DNA of 45,711 nt from NCBI GenBank assembly GCA_943327315.2, contig CALPWQ020000006.1:1-45711 (forward strand). Reading direction: 5' to 3'. Numbering within the stretch: position 1 is the stretch's first letter; each line of letters starts with the position of its first letter. The translations under genes and the position numbers were made by a program. Under the pieces are notes generated by a model. That model had not been told where the DNA came from, did no database searches, and worked only from the letters and a program-made list of their open reading frames with translations. Positions 7,621 through 15,737 of the stretch are shown piece by piece. Source of the stretch: Chitinophaga pinensis (GTDB lineage Bacteria > Bacteroidota > Bacteroidia > Flavobacteriales_D > Crocinitomicaceae).

Positions 7621-8496
7621 CTAATCCTCTCGATTAGAGAATCCTACACGTAAAACATTTCCAAAATACAGGTCTTTCCCAGTGCTTGTTTTCATCCACA
7701 ACTCCTTTACTTCAAAGGGTCTATTTGTGAAATAAAGTTCAGCGAGGCTTGCTAACATGTTGAGATCAAAGGTTGGGGAATAGGTGTTGACGATGAGAAA
7801 TCCATCTTCGTCGAGTAAGGATTGAGCACAAGCAAGTAGCTCATCAATTTTTTCTTCGAGTTTCCACTTTTCTCCTTTGGCCCCAATACCCCAGGCCGGC
7901 GGATCCATTATGATTCCTGTGTATTTATTCCCGCGTTTGACTTCTCGGTTGGCAAATTTCAGAGCATCTTCAAGCACCCATTTGATGTTGAGCAAACGGC
8001 TTTCTTCCATGTTTGACCGCGCCCAAGAAATGAGTTGTTTCACTGAATCTACATGGTAGGTTTCAGCCCCGGCATTGCGCGCCACACAGGAAGCCGCTCC
8101 GGTATATGCAAAGAGATTGAGGAATTTACTCTCAGAGTTGAGTCGCTGACGAATTAGGTCCCAATTGCTGCGCTGCTCAGGAAATAAACCAACATGTTTG
8201 AATTTGGTCAGTTCGAGCTGAAAATGCAATTGACGGTACGTGATGCTCCATTGTTTGGGAGAGTTTTGTTTTATTGCCCTCCATGAGCCACTGTTTCCAA
8301 CTTTCGCGCGGAATTCCCAGTTGGCCATTTTTTCCCATTCGGTGAATGGGATTTCTGACTTAAAGTAGGCCTGAATTTCTGGGCGAATGGTGATAACCTT
8401 TCCCCAGCGCTCTAATTTTTTTCCGCCCCCAGCGTCGATGAGTTCGTAATCGGCCCAAGGCTGAGAAACGATGCGATTTGAAATGTCTTTGTCCAT
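7621..8496 (-). CDS. Class I SAM-dependent methyltransferase, RlmI/K-like
   Basis: 291 residues. Rossmann methyltransferase core: SAM-binding FLNLFAYTGAASC (125-137), acidic loop HVDSVKQLISWAR (148-160), and catalytic-type DPPAWG (198-203). This resembles the PF10672 group of 23S rRNA cytosine methyltransferases (RlmI/RlmK relatives), but the N-terminal PUA domain of RlmI is absent; instead ~115 residues of its own precede the core (WADYELIDAGGGKKLERWG). The target is probably an RNA base, by inference only. The ATG at 8496 overlaps the stop of the upstream TPR gene (TAATG), so it is translationally coupled and belongs to the ridA-TPR-methyltransferase operon. The 91 bp after it hold only the gpsA promoter and a short dyad. 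Confidence 0.85.
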   Translation of the reverse strand: MDKDISNRIVSQPWADYELIDAGGGKKLERWGKVITIRPEIQAYFKSEIPFTEWEKMANWEFRAKVGNSGSWRAIKQNSPKQWSITYRQLHFQLELTKFKHVGLFPEQRSNWDLIRQRLNSESKFLNLFAYTGAASCVARNAGAETYHVDSVKQLISWARSNMEESRLLNIKWVLEDALKFANREVKRGNKYTGIIMDPPAWGIGAKGEKWKLEEKIDELLACAQSLLDEDGFLIVNTYSPTFDLNMLASLAELYFTNRPFEVKELWMKTSTGKDLYFGNVLRVGFSNRED

Positions 8497-9077
8497 TAGC
8501 GCATGCGCGGCGTTTTCTTGCGACCACCCATCATCTGGGCCATGCGCATTTGGTTTTTAGACGGCGCCGTCTTCATTTGGTTTTGCATCATCGCGATTTG
8601 CTCCTTCAGCATTCCTGAATTGTCCATTTTTTTTGCTTCGGCCAACAATTTTTCTGCCTCCGTCTTGCGGCTTGTTTGCAAACAAATACCGGCGAGGTGC
8701 ATCCGTGCTACAGCATTGTCTTGACCAGTGCGAAGTCCGAGTCCGATCGCCTTACGCAAGTATTGTTCGCTTTTCGCAAATCCAAATTCTTGGCTGTTCA
8801 TCACAGCTTGAAGAAATAAAACATAGGCATGTTGTTTACGCGGCAAAAAATGTGGTGCAGAGATGCGGTTGATGTATTTTTTCGCTTTGTCGGTATCTCC
8901 CAAGCGCATTTGATTCAAGGCAAGAATCATGTTTTCATTCCTGAAAAAAGAAAGAATAACAAGCCCCAAGGGAAGAATCATGGTAATTCCCCATCCCCAA
9001 TGTCCTGTGAAGAAAAGCCAAACGGTAAAAAATAAGGTTGCTGCGGCAATGAGGCAGCGAAGAATGAATCCTGTCAT
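8496..9077 (-). CDS. Membrane protein with TPR-like repeats, unknown role
   Basis: 193 residues. Two hydrophobic segments close together at the N-terminus (about 4-21 and 27-46, split by GHWGWG) form a membrane hairpin; the rest is helical with TPR-like pairs (MRLGDTDKAKKYINRI; SEQYLRKAIGLGLRTGQDNA; MHLAGICLQTSRKTEAEKLL). The C-terminus is Met/Gln/Lys-rich (NQMRMAQMMGGRKKTPRMR) and strongly basic. I do not recognise a named family. Tightly packed between the RidA-like gene (3-bp gap) and the methyltransferase (1-base overlap), so it is a genuine gene of that operon. Confidence 0.75.
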   Translation of the reverse strand: MTGFILRCLIAAATLFFTVWLFFTGHWGWGITMILPLGLVILSFFRNENMILALNQMRLGDTDKAKKYINRISAPHFLPRKQHAYVLFLQAVMNSQEFGFAKSEQYLRKAIGLGLRTGQDNAVARMHLAGICLQTSRKTEAEKLLAEAKKMDNSGMLKEQIAMMQNQMKTAPSKNQMRMAQMMGGRKKTPRMR

Positions 9078-9080
9078 GGT

Positions 9081-9515
9081 TTAATCAATTGTTGCTATAC
9101 ATTTTAATTCAATCGCAATCGGCGTGGGAAGTGAGTTGATTTCAACGGTCGTGCGGCAAGGCAAGTTGTCTTTGAAATATTCCGCATACACCCGATTGTA
9201 GGTGTGAAAATCTCGTTTCATGTGGACTAAAAATACGGTCACATCTACCAGTTGATCCCAGCTAGAGCCTGATTCTTCAAGGATGATGCGCACATTGTCG
9301 AACACGCTGCGGCATTGTGCCTCGAAATCAAATTCGATGAAGTTTCCATTTTTATCCAATACCAAGCCTGGAACAGCTGAATCAGTCGCATCGGAGCCCG
9401 CAACGCGCGGTCCAACACCAGAAAGGAAAAGTAAATTCCCAACCTTGCGGGCATGTGGGTACAATCCAACCGGTTTTGGTGCTTTCGTTGTAGAAATTCT
9501 TGATGGATCCGTCAT
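9081..9515 (-). CDS. RidA family deaminase, 2-aminomuconate deaminase-like
   Basis: 144 residues. RidA/YjgF/UK114 fold: KPVGLYPHARKVGNLLFLSG near the N-terminus, GVGPR, then QCRSVFDNVRIILEESGSSW and the C-terminal LPCRTTVEINSLPTPIAIEL, where the Arg is the carboxylate-binding residue of active Rid enzymes. The GLYPHARKVGNLLFLSGVGPR pattern is closer to the 2-aminomuconate deaminase (NbaF/AmnD) branch than to housekeeping RidA, which suggests a role in kynurenine-pathway catabolism; this is from memory of the family and not certain. The start is the ATG at 9515: an in-frame TTG at 9533 lies within the -7 box TATATTTG (9531-9538). First gene of an operon with the TPR and methyltransferase genes. 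Confidence 0.85.
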   Translation of the reverse strand: MTDPSRISTTKAPKPVGLYPHARKVGNLLFLSGVGPRVAGSDATDSAVPGLVLDKNGNFIEFDFEAQCRSVFDNVRIILEESGSSWDQLVDVTVFLVHMKRDFHTYNRVYAEYFKDNLPCRTTVEINSLPTPIAIELKCIATID

Positions 9516-9530
9516 GTGATGAATTTGATG

Positions 9531-9538
9531 CAAATATA
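9531..9538 (-). promoter_or_regulatory. -7 box of the ridA-like operon
   Basis: TATATTTG on the minus strand, exact TAnnTTTG, 15 nt before the ATG at 9515. The same spacing is seen for gpsA. No clear -33 TTG. Confidence 0.55.
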
Positions 9539-9644
9539 GGGAATTGACAGAAAGTAGGACGGTTGTTTGAGCCTAGAGAAAGAAAAATACACCTTAATTG
9601 AACGTGTTTTTTAAAATTCAAGGGTATAACTTGTGGCTTGCTTT

Positions 9645-9672
9645 TTGCCAAGCGCGGAAATGTTTAAATTTG
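9645..9672 (+). promoter_or_regulatory. Full -33/-7 promoter, leaderless lipoprotein gene
   Basis: TTG at 9645-9647, 17-base spacer, TAAATTTG at 9665-9672: the best full match to the Bacteroidota sigma-A consensus in the window. Only TACC separates the box from the ATG at 9677, so the predicted transcript start is at or next to the A of the start codon. Confidence 0.65.
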
Positions 9673-9676
9673 TACC

Positions 9677-10354
9677 ATGAAATTCTGGACGTTTTCCTTG
9701 CTTTTCTTTTGTGTTTTGTCGCTCAGCTCGTGCATTGAACTTATTGATGACATAAAAATCAACAATGACGGAAGTGGAACGTTGAAGTACACGGTAAATT
9801 TAAGCTCGAGCAAGGTTAAGGTGACCTCCATTCTTGCCTTGGACAGCGTCAATGGTATCCGTGTTCCTTCCATTTCAGAGTTGAATGAACGAATTGCCGA
9901 TTTTCAGAAAAAGTTAGATACAAAACCGGGCATTTCCAACGTTACTATAGAATCGGATTTTGAGAATTTTGTTTTTAAGTTGCGCTGCGATTTCACCAGT
10001 GTGACGGCACTTCAAACGGCAATCAAGGAGGTAGTGCGCGATGAACTGCGCGATAAAAATGTTCCCGAACTAGATGCCATTTGGTTGAACTGGGATGGCC
10101 AAAAACTTGTGCGCTCAATTCCAGAAATCTCCGTCAAGAAAACAACAGAATTTCAACAAGAAGACATTGTGCTACTCAAACAAGGAACATATACATCAAT
10201 CACGCGCTTTGAGCGTCCTGTAGATCATTACGACAATCCTTCAGCGCAAATTTCTGCAAATAAAATGAACGTGATGATTAAGACAAATCCTCATGCCTTG
10301 TCGCAAAACACATCGCTTTTGGACAACATCATCTATCTTACTCCACTCAAGTAA
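9677..10354 (+). CDS. Lipoprotein of unknown function
   Basis: 225 residues. Lipoprotein signal: short basic start, hydrophobic WTFSLLFFCVLSL and lipobox LSSC (Cys 19), so it should be anchored in a membrane facing the periplasm or outside. The mature part begins IELIDDIKINNDGSGTLKYT, an alternating beta-strand pattern with a DGSG turn that recalls LppM-like beta domains, then a helix-rich middle. I do not recognise a family. First of three consecutive exported proteins of unknown function on the plus strand; the promoter directly upstream is excellent and gives a leaderless message. Confidence 0.72.
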   Translation: MKFWTFSLLFFCVLSLSSCIELIDDIKINNDGSGTLKYTVNLSSSKVKVTSILALDSVNGIRVPSISELNERIADFQKKLDTKPGISNVTIESDFENFVFKLRCDFTSVTALQTAIKEVVRDELRDKNVPELDAIWLNWDGQKLVRSIPEISVKKTTEFQQEDIVLLKQGTYTSITRFERPVDHYDNPSAQISANKMNVMIKTNPHALSQNTSLLDNIIYLTPLK

Positions 10355-10406
10355 AATTCGAGGTAATTTTCGTAACTTCGCTTCACAATCCGTAGAACCG
10401 TATAAA

Positions 10407-12335
10407 GTGATCCGACGTCCTTATTTTCAATTGATTTTAGCCCTACTTTTTATAAGCAGTGTTATTGATTTACATGGTCAAACCATGACCACATCTACTC
10501 CGTCTGTCAAGTCTGAAACACTCATCCCAAAGGATGCAGTGACTGTTTTCAGTTTGAACAACATTAGTTTATTGCAGAAAATTTCGCTCGACGATCTTGT
10601 GCGCTATGAGTTCATGGAAGAGGTGCAGCAAGAATTGTTTGATGGCTCTACAACAGGAAAAACACTGAAAGATTCAGGGATTGACTTCGATCAAAAATTG
10701 AACGTGTTCTACGGGAAGGGTGAAAATTATGAGGTTTCAGGTTTTACATTAGGCATCAAAGACAAGCAGGATTTATTTGTCGTTTTTGATGATTTTGAAC
10801 AAGAGATAGATCTTTATCCTGGTGTTGAGTTTTATAGCTCCTATTTCAATCATCTCATCATTAAAGGGGATGCGGCGCTGTTGGTGCGTGTTGAACCAAC
10901 GATGGAAAAAATCGATGAAGTCACGGATTCGATTTGGTACTCAAGAGGAAATGAGAATCCCTATTACAACGAGGGCTATGATGACTTCGATGAGGATGGA
11001 GAGTTGCTTGAAGGCGAGTTTGAATTCGAAGAGACTGAAGCACCTGCTGAGGAATCTGAAGAAGAATTATTGGAAGAGGAAGATGTTGAAGGGATTTTAG
11101 AGGAAGAGAACCTACTCGAAAAGAACTACTACGAATTGCGCGACAGTGTCCAAGTGATGCTCGAAATGGAATACCTTTCTGCCCTTTGTGAAGAATTGTT
11201 TATCGGTCAAATCAATCTGGTCAATTCAGATGCTCGTTTTGCAGAGCAATTGACGCATACATCGGAAGGAATTTTCTATTTGGACAATTCACGCAACCTG
11301 CAGAAAGCAGAAGGAATGTGGTATATGCAAACCATGTTTCCATCCTTGCTTGAGGATATGAAGGAGTTGTATACAGGAAATGTAATCCTGGGCGACCTCA
11401 TTCTCAATCAAGAATCTGTTGAGTTTAAAATGGAAGTCTGCTATGGAGAGAAGCTTGGATCCATCTACCAAAAGATGAATGATTCAAAGTTTGACAAAGA
11501 TGTGTTGAAGTACATTCACAAGGACAACACGGCATTTTTCTCCTACAATGTCAATCTTCGCGAGGCCTATGAGCAAGCCTACAAGGTGATTATGCCGATT
11601 TTGTCTTCAGAGAAAAATTCGCGCATGAGTGCAAACGTGTTAACCATTGAATTGCTCAATGAGTTTATCAACAAGGACGCACTGTTTGGCACTTACAAAG
11701 GCAGCATGTTTGGCACCTTTAACGGCATTCAGAAGATTAAAACGACGAAAATCGAATACAGCTACGACGAAGAAACCTATGAATACAGCGAGCGCGAAGT
11801 GGAAGCAGAGGAAGATATGCCCATTTTTACGGTTGGATTCTCCACAGAAAGGGCAGATATTCCAGAAAAGGTGTTAAATCATCTATCACGTTTGACATCT
11901 CGTTTTAAAAATATGGGGACCTACTGGGTGTGTGAAAAGGCCATTCTTGATGCTGCCGATTTGTACATGATCAATGCCAATGGCTTGTTTATTTTCACCA
12001 ATGATGCTGACCTTGCTATGCGTCATGCCAATGGCTACGGCAAAGAAGCATTGGCTAAAAAGTCAGCAAAGCGCGCTAAGAAAAGTGGCTTCATGTATGC
12101 GCACATTGATTGGGCACGTGCCATCGAGCGATTCCCTCGTGATTTCTTCAGTGACCGTGAAAATGAAATTATTGATGCCATGCGTGGCAAAACAGGGACA
12201 ATGGAGTTAACATCCTCCAAGACAAGCAAGGAGAAAACGAATTTGAGTTTGGTGTACAATTATCAAGGGGTGTATGACAATTCCGGAAAATACCTTCTGG
12301 ATTTGTTGAATAGCATTTATGTCATTTCAAAATAA
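10407..12335 (+). CDS. Exported protein, DUF4836-like, unknown function
   Basis: 642 residues from a GTG at 10407. An ATG 38 codons earlier (10293) lies inside the previous gene and would put a polar stretch before the signal peptide; the GTG start gives VIRRPYFQLILALLFISSVI with a cleavage site near HGQ (24-25). After that, SETLIPKDAVTVFSLNNISL resembles the start of DUF4836 proteins of Bacteroidota, but I give this family only tentatively. Residues ~184-244 are extremely acidic (runs such as EEETEAPAEESEEELLEEED-like Glu/Asp clusters), which looks like a flexible or calcium-binding linker. No T9SS tail, no enzyme motif. Followed after 9 bp by another exported gene, so they are co-transcribed. 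Confidence 0.72.
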   Translation: MIRRPYFQLILALLFISSVIDLHGQTMTTSTPSVKSETLIPKDAVTVFSLNNISLLQKISLDDLVRYEFMEEVQQELFDGSTTGKTLKDSGIDFDQKLNVFYGKGENYEVSGFTLGIKDKQDLFVVFDDFEQEIDLYPGVEFYSSYFNHLIIKGDAALLVRVEPTMEKIDEVTDSIWYSRGNENPYYNEGYDDFDEDGELLEGEFEFEETEAPAEESEEELLEEEDVEGILEEENLLEKNYYELRDSVQVMLEMEYLSALCEELFIGQINLVNSDARFAEQLTHTSEGIFYLDNSRNLQKAEGMWYMQTMFPSLLEDMKELYTGNVILGDLILNQESVEFKMEVCYGEKLGSIYQKMNDSKFDKDVLKYIHKDNTAFFSYNVNLREAYEQAYKVIMPILSSEKNSRMSANVLTIELLNEFINKDALFGTYKGSMFGTFNGIQKIKTTKIEYSYDEETYEYSEREVEAEEDMPIFTVGFSTERADIPEKVLNHLSRLTSRFKNMGTYWVCEKAILDAADLYMINANGLFIFTNDADLAMRHANGYGKEALAKKSAKRAKKSGFMYAHIDWARAIERFPRDFFSDRENEIIDAMRGKTGTMELTSSKTSKEKTNLSLVYNYQGVYDNSGKYLLDLLNSIYVISK

Positions 12336-12344
12336 TTCAACTTC

Positions 12345-13673
12345 ATGTTTAAGAAGGTTGTCCTTATTTTAATTCTTTCTGTTGCGCTTGGCGTTTTCCT
12401 TTATTTAAGGCCTCTTTTATTTGGCAAAGCCGACCCTCCTCGAATCGAGGACCGTTTGCCTGAGGCTGATTTTCTGGGTCGTGCCTATTTGCTCGATGTT
12501 GCGCGCGAAACAAGTGGCATGTTGTTTTACCATAAAATTCCCTTCCGCGATTTCTTTTCCTATGAATTCCTGCTTGGTCAAGGAAAGATGTACGGACTCA
12601 ATCTTCAAAATCCTGCCTACTTCTTCGCCTATGAAACAGGACAATGGGGAGCAGTGCTTCATGTGAGTGACAGCAGCAAAATTTTTCAGGGCATAGAACG
12701 CTTGCGGAAGTTTGCAGACATACGCGATACACTCATCAATGAACAAAAAGTATATACCTACCCAGCAGAGAATGGGTATTTATTTTACGGAAAGAATTAT
12801 TTATTGGTGTATAAAGGGAAGAATTTTGAACCAATATTGAAGCAGGTAAGTGAAGCCAAGCGCTTTGGGATTGCCCCATGTTGGAAGGCTTTTTTGCATG
12901 AAAAGCAATTTCGCAAGGAGAAATTGGTGATTTATTCAAATTGGAAGAAACTGAAGGATAATGGAATTAAAACAGCCATTTTTGCGCATGACAGTGATTC
13001 AGTGAGTTTTAGTTTGTTGGCCTACATTCGTAATACAAAGCCATTGAATATTTCCATGAAGGCCCCAGGCATGAATTTCAAAGAAGGGGAATTTGCCAGT
13101 AAAATGCTCAATATTCATTTGGACATTACAAAACTAAGAACGAGTCCAACTGATCCGATTTACATCTGGCTGGTTGAACTAGGACGAAAAATAGGCTTTC
13201 CCACGGCTGAATTTCTCAATGCATGGGATGGTGATTTATCTTTCCGCCAAGGGGGGTTCCAAACGGTACAGGAAAGTTATATAGAATCCGTTCTCGATGA
13301 AGACTTCAACGTAACTGAGGTGGAGAAAAAACGCAATGTAAATGTGCCAGGGTTCTCACTCATTTTATCCATGAATGAAAAAGGTCAACCTTTGTTCAAT
13401 CGCCTTATGGCAAAAGGAATCATCACACAGCGCGACGATAAGTTTCGGTTTTTATTCTCTCCAGAACTGCGCTTTAAAAAGAAGGACAACTACTATATTT
13501 TTCATTCAGGAGCCTACACACCTGCAATTGAAGAACATCGGAGAAATAATGGGGTTTGGACAGAACGAGGAACACGATTGCAGTTTAGCCTAGACTCATT
13601 GAGCAAAAGTGAAGCCTTTGGAACGATTTACATTCCTGTTGATCGCCTCATTCGTAGGAATAAATTCTTTTAA
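12345..13673 (+). CDS. Membrane-anchored protein of unknown function
   Basis: 442 residues. N-terminal uncleaved-looking hydrophobic segment (KKVVLILILSVALGVFLYLR, residues 3-22) followed by a long soluble part, expected in the periplasm. Sections such as YEFLLGQGKMYGLNLQNPAY and the layout of repeated alpha/beta blocks resemble the preceding DUF4836-like protein in style (both contain 'SYEFLL/RYEFME' near the start and a late 'MNEKGQPLFNRL' block), so it may be a distant paralogue; that is an inference. No known domain recognised. Third gene of the exported cluster; its stop lies 2 bp from the stop of the convergent HNH gene. Confidence 0.7.
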   Translation: MFKKVVLILILSVALGVFLYLRPLLFGKADPPRIEDRLPEADFLGRAYLLDVARETSGMLFYHKIPFRDFFSYEFLLGQGKMYGLNLQNPAYFFAYETGQWGAVLHVSDSSKIFQGIERLRKFADIRDTLINEQKVYTYPAENGYLFYGKNYLLVYKGKNFEPILKQVSEAKRFGIAPCWKAFLHEKQFRKEKLVIYSNWKKLKDNGIKTAIFAHDSDSVSFSLLAYIRNTKPLNISMKAPGMNFKEGEFASKMLNIHLDITKLRTSPTDPIYIWLVELGRKIGFPTAEFLNAWDGDLSFRQGGFQTVQESYIESVLDEDFNVTEVEKKRNVNVPGFSLILSMNEKGQPLFNRLMAKGIITQRDDKFRFLFSPELRFKKKDNYYIFHSGAYTPAIEEHRRNNGVWTERGTRLQFSLDSLSKSEAFGTIYIPVDRLIRRNKFF

Positions 13674-13675
13674 AC

Positions 13676-14272
13676 TTATTCTTCGTTTTCGAAGCGCAGC
13701 AAGGTTTTGTGAATGTGCGAAATGCTGCAGTTGTATTTTTCTGAAAGCTCTTTTAATGTCATTCCTTTCTCAATACGCAAGTAGTGTATTCGTTTTTTTT
13801 GCGCGTAATCGAGAGGGTCGGGTCGGCCATTGGATGTGTTGCCGCCTTTCGGACCGTATTTTAATCGTCGTTTGAACCAAAGCTGCGAATTGTCGCGTTT
13901 ACCCGATTCAAATCCTTTTTTAATCGATGCACTAAAACTCGTCCATGCGAGATTTTCAATAGAGTTGTTGTTTAGATTTCCGTCGAGGTGAACTACGACC
14001 TTATTTTTTCGAGGTTGTGGATTTTGAATATAGGCTATGGCCACCACCTTGTGCGGATACACCGTGCGGCGCTTGCCTTTGTCATCGACCAAGTCGGTTA
14101 GTAGGAAACCATTTTTCGGATGAATTCGGATTGTCTTTAGACGGCCCTCCAAATGAACCACACGGCCATTGCGCATGGTAGAAATGCGCTCTATAGAACG
14201 TATGCTGCCCGTATTGGACACCTCATAATTTGAAAACCCAGGAACAACTTTCCACTCTTCCATTTTAAGCAT
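13676..14272 (-). CDS. NUMOD4-HNH endonuclease with C-terminal HTH
   Basis: 198 residues. Domain order: NUMOD4 motif EEWKVVPGFSNYEVSNTGSI (5-24); HNH_3-type core VVVHLDGNLNNNSIENLAW (92-110) with His95 and the Asn cluster 101-103 expected at the metal site; C-terminal helix-turn-helix (KKRIHYLRIEKGMTLKELSE to HIHKTLLRF, 159-194), like resolvase HTH or NUMOD1 DNA-binding tails. Such proteins are free-standing homing-type nucleases common in phages and mobile introns. No intron, phage gene or repeat is visible beside it. It stands alone, convergent with the exported cluster (2-bp gap) and divergent from the PhoH gene. A second possible start (Met4, MEEWKVV) fits the NUMOD4 boundary equally well. 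Confidence 0.85.
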   Translation of the reverse strand: MLKMEEWKVVPGFSNYEVSNTGSIRSIERISTMRNGRVVHLEGRLKTIRIHPKNGFLLTDLVDDKGKRRTVYPHKVVAIAYIQNPQPRKNKVVVHLDGNLNNNSIENLAWTSFSASIKKGFESGKRDNSQLWFKRRLKYGPKGGNTSNGRPDPLDYAQKKRIHYLRIEKGMTLKELSEKYNCSISHIHKTLLRFENEE

Positions 14273-14414
14273 TTGTTAAATAAACAAACCGCTTTTTGTT
14301 TTGTTCGCTGTATCCATTGAATTGTATGCTCATCTAACATTGTGGTGTAAATAACTATTGTATGTTTAAAATGACTTTAAAAGAGTGCATCGCTACCTTT
14401 AAATAAAAACAAGC

Positions 14415-15734
14415 ATGGCAAAAAAGCAGAAAATCTTTGTGTTAGACACCTCAGTATTGTTGCACGATCATCAAGCAATCACAAACTTTAAGAAGAACTA
14501 TGTTGCCATACCCATCACGGTTTTGGAAGAGCTGGATAAGTTCAAAATTGGAAACGACATGAAGAATTTTTCTGCTCGGGACGTTATACGGCAAATCGAT
14601 AAACTTTCATCCCACGGAAGTTTACAAGATTGGATAAGTTTGGGTAAAGAGCTAGGTAGCTTCAAAGTAGTGCTTGACAATAATCCCAAGGAAATAAATG
14701 CTGAATACATCTACTCAGCTGGGAAGAATGACCATAAAATTATAAATGCAGCCCTTGTTTTAAAAGAGACAGAGCACAAGATGGAGGTTGTTCTTGTCAC
14801 CAAGGACATTAACCTGCGCATCAAGGCAAAGGCATTAGGGATTAATGCAGAGGACTATGAAACAGGTAAAGTCGAAGTAAAAGAGGAAGGAACATCCAAC
14901 ATGATTGATCATGTTGACTCGGAAATTATACGGCACATCTTCCATGCAGGCAAAGTGGATGAAAATGGAATTCTTGGCAAGAAGAAGATAACAAATGGGT
15001 ATTATATCTTAAAAAATGGGAAATCTTCGTCGCTTGCTTTTTACGACCATTTCACAGACCAATTGGAACGCATTGAAAAAGAATATGTGTATGGCATTAA
15101 ACCGAAGAATGCCGAGCAGGCCTTTGCGTTACATGCCCTGATGAATCCGCATATCAAATTGGTAGCCCTGCAAGGAGTAGCAGGCACAGGAAAAACTTTA
15201 CTCGCATTGGCTTCTGCACTCGAACAAAGCAAGAATTATCATCAAATCATACTAGCACGTCCAATTGTTCCACTTTCCAACAAGGAAATTGGTTTTCTTC
15301 CAGGTGATGCGAATGATAAAATTGGTCCATACATGGAACCACTTTGGGACAATTTGAAATTCATTAAATCCCAGTTTAGTGAAAATGAAAAGAAGTACAA
15401 GTCCATCCTTGAAATGGAAAACTCGGGTCGCATCGTCATTACTCCATTGGCATTCATTCGAGGCCGCAGCTTGTCGAATATTATGTTTATTGTTGATGAA
15501 GCACAAAACCTTACTCCGCATGAAGTGAAAACAATCATCACACGGGCTGGAGAGAACACCAAAATTGTATTTACAGGCGACGTAAACCAGATAGATACCC
15601 CTTATTTGGATGAATATTCGAATGGTTTGGCCTATCTCATTGATCGACTAAAGGGGCAGAAATTGTTTGCTGATGTGGTGCTTGAAAAAGGGGAGAGGTC
15701 CGAGTTGGCGAATTTGGCCAATGATTTATTGTAG
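14415..15734 (+). CDS. PIN-PhoH ATPase (PhoH2/YlaK-like)
   Basis: 439 residues. N-terminal PIN RNase domain with the conserved acidic start VLDTSVLLHD (Asp11) and ITVLEELDKFK; C-terminal PhoH-type P-loop ATPase with Walker A GVAGTGKT (about residues 254-261) and Walker B IMFIVDEAQNLTPHEV (about 357), followed by TGDVNQIDTPYLDEYSNGL. The fusion is known in actinobacteria and Bacteroidota, where it has been described as an RNA helicase/RNase. The likely role is RNA processing or decay under stress. Upstream sequence has only a weak -7 match (TACCTTTA). Converges on the epimerase gene with a 3-bp gap and no hairpin between. Confidence 0.92.
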   Translation: MAKKQKIFVLDTSVLLHDHQAITNFKKNYVAIPITVLEELDKFKIGNDMKNFSARDVIRQIDKLSSHGSLQDWISLGKELGSFKVVLDNNPKEINAEYIYSAGKNDHKIINAALVLKETEHKMEVVLVTKDINLRIKAKALGINAEDYETGKVEVKEEGTSNMIDHVDSEIIRHIFHAGKVDENGILGKKKITNGYYILKNGKSSSLAFYDHFTDQLERIEKEYVYGIKPKNAEQAFALHALMNPHIKLVALQGVAGTGKTLLALASALEQSKNYHQIILARPIVPLSNKEIGFLPGDANDKIGPYMEPLWDNLKFIKSQFSENEKKYKSILEMENSGRIVITPLAFIRGRSLSNIMFIVDEAQNLTPHEVKTIITRAGENTKIVFTGDVNQIDTPYLDEYSNGLAYLIDRLKGQKLFADVVLEKGERSELANLANDLL

Positions 15735-15737
15735 CAT

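Noticed and set aside
10293-10406. ATG start for the DUF4836-like gene inside the lipoprotein gene
   Set aside because: Would overlap the previous gene by 62 bp and put 38 polar residues before the signal peptide; GTG at 10407 fits.
13609-13875. Small plus-strand protein opposite the HNH gene
   Set aside because: Antisense to the HTH and HNH parts of a recognisable nuclease; no independent support.
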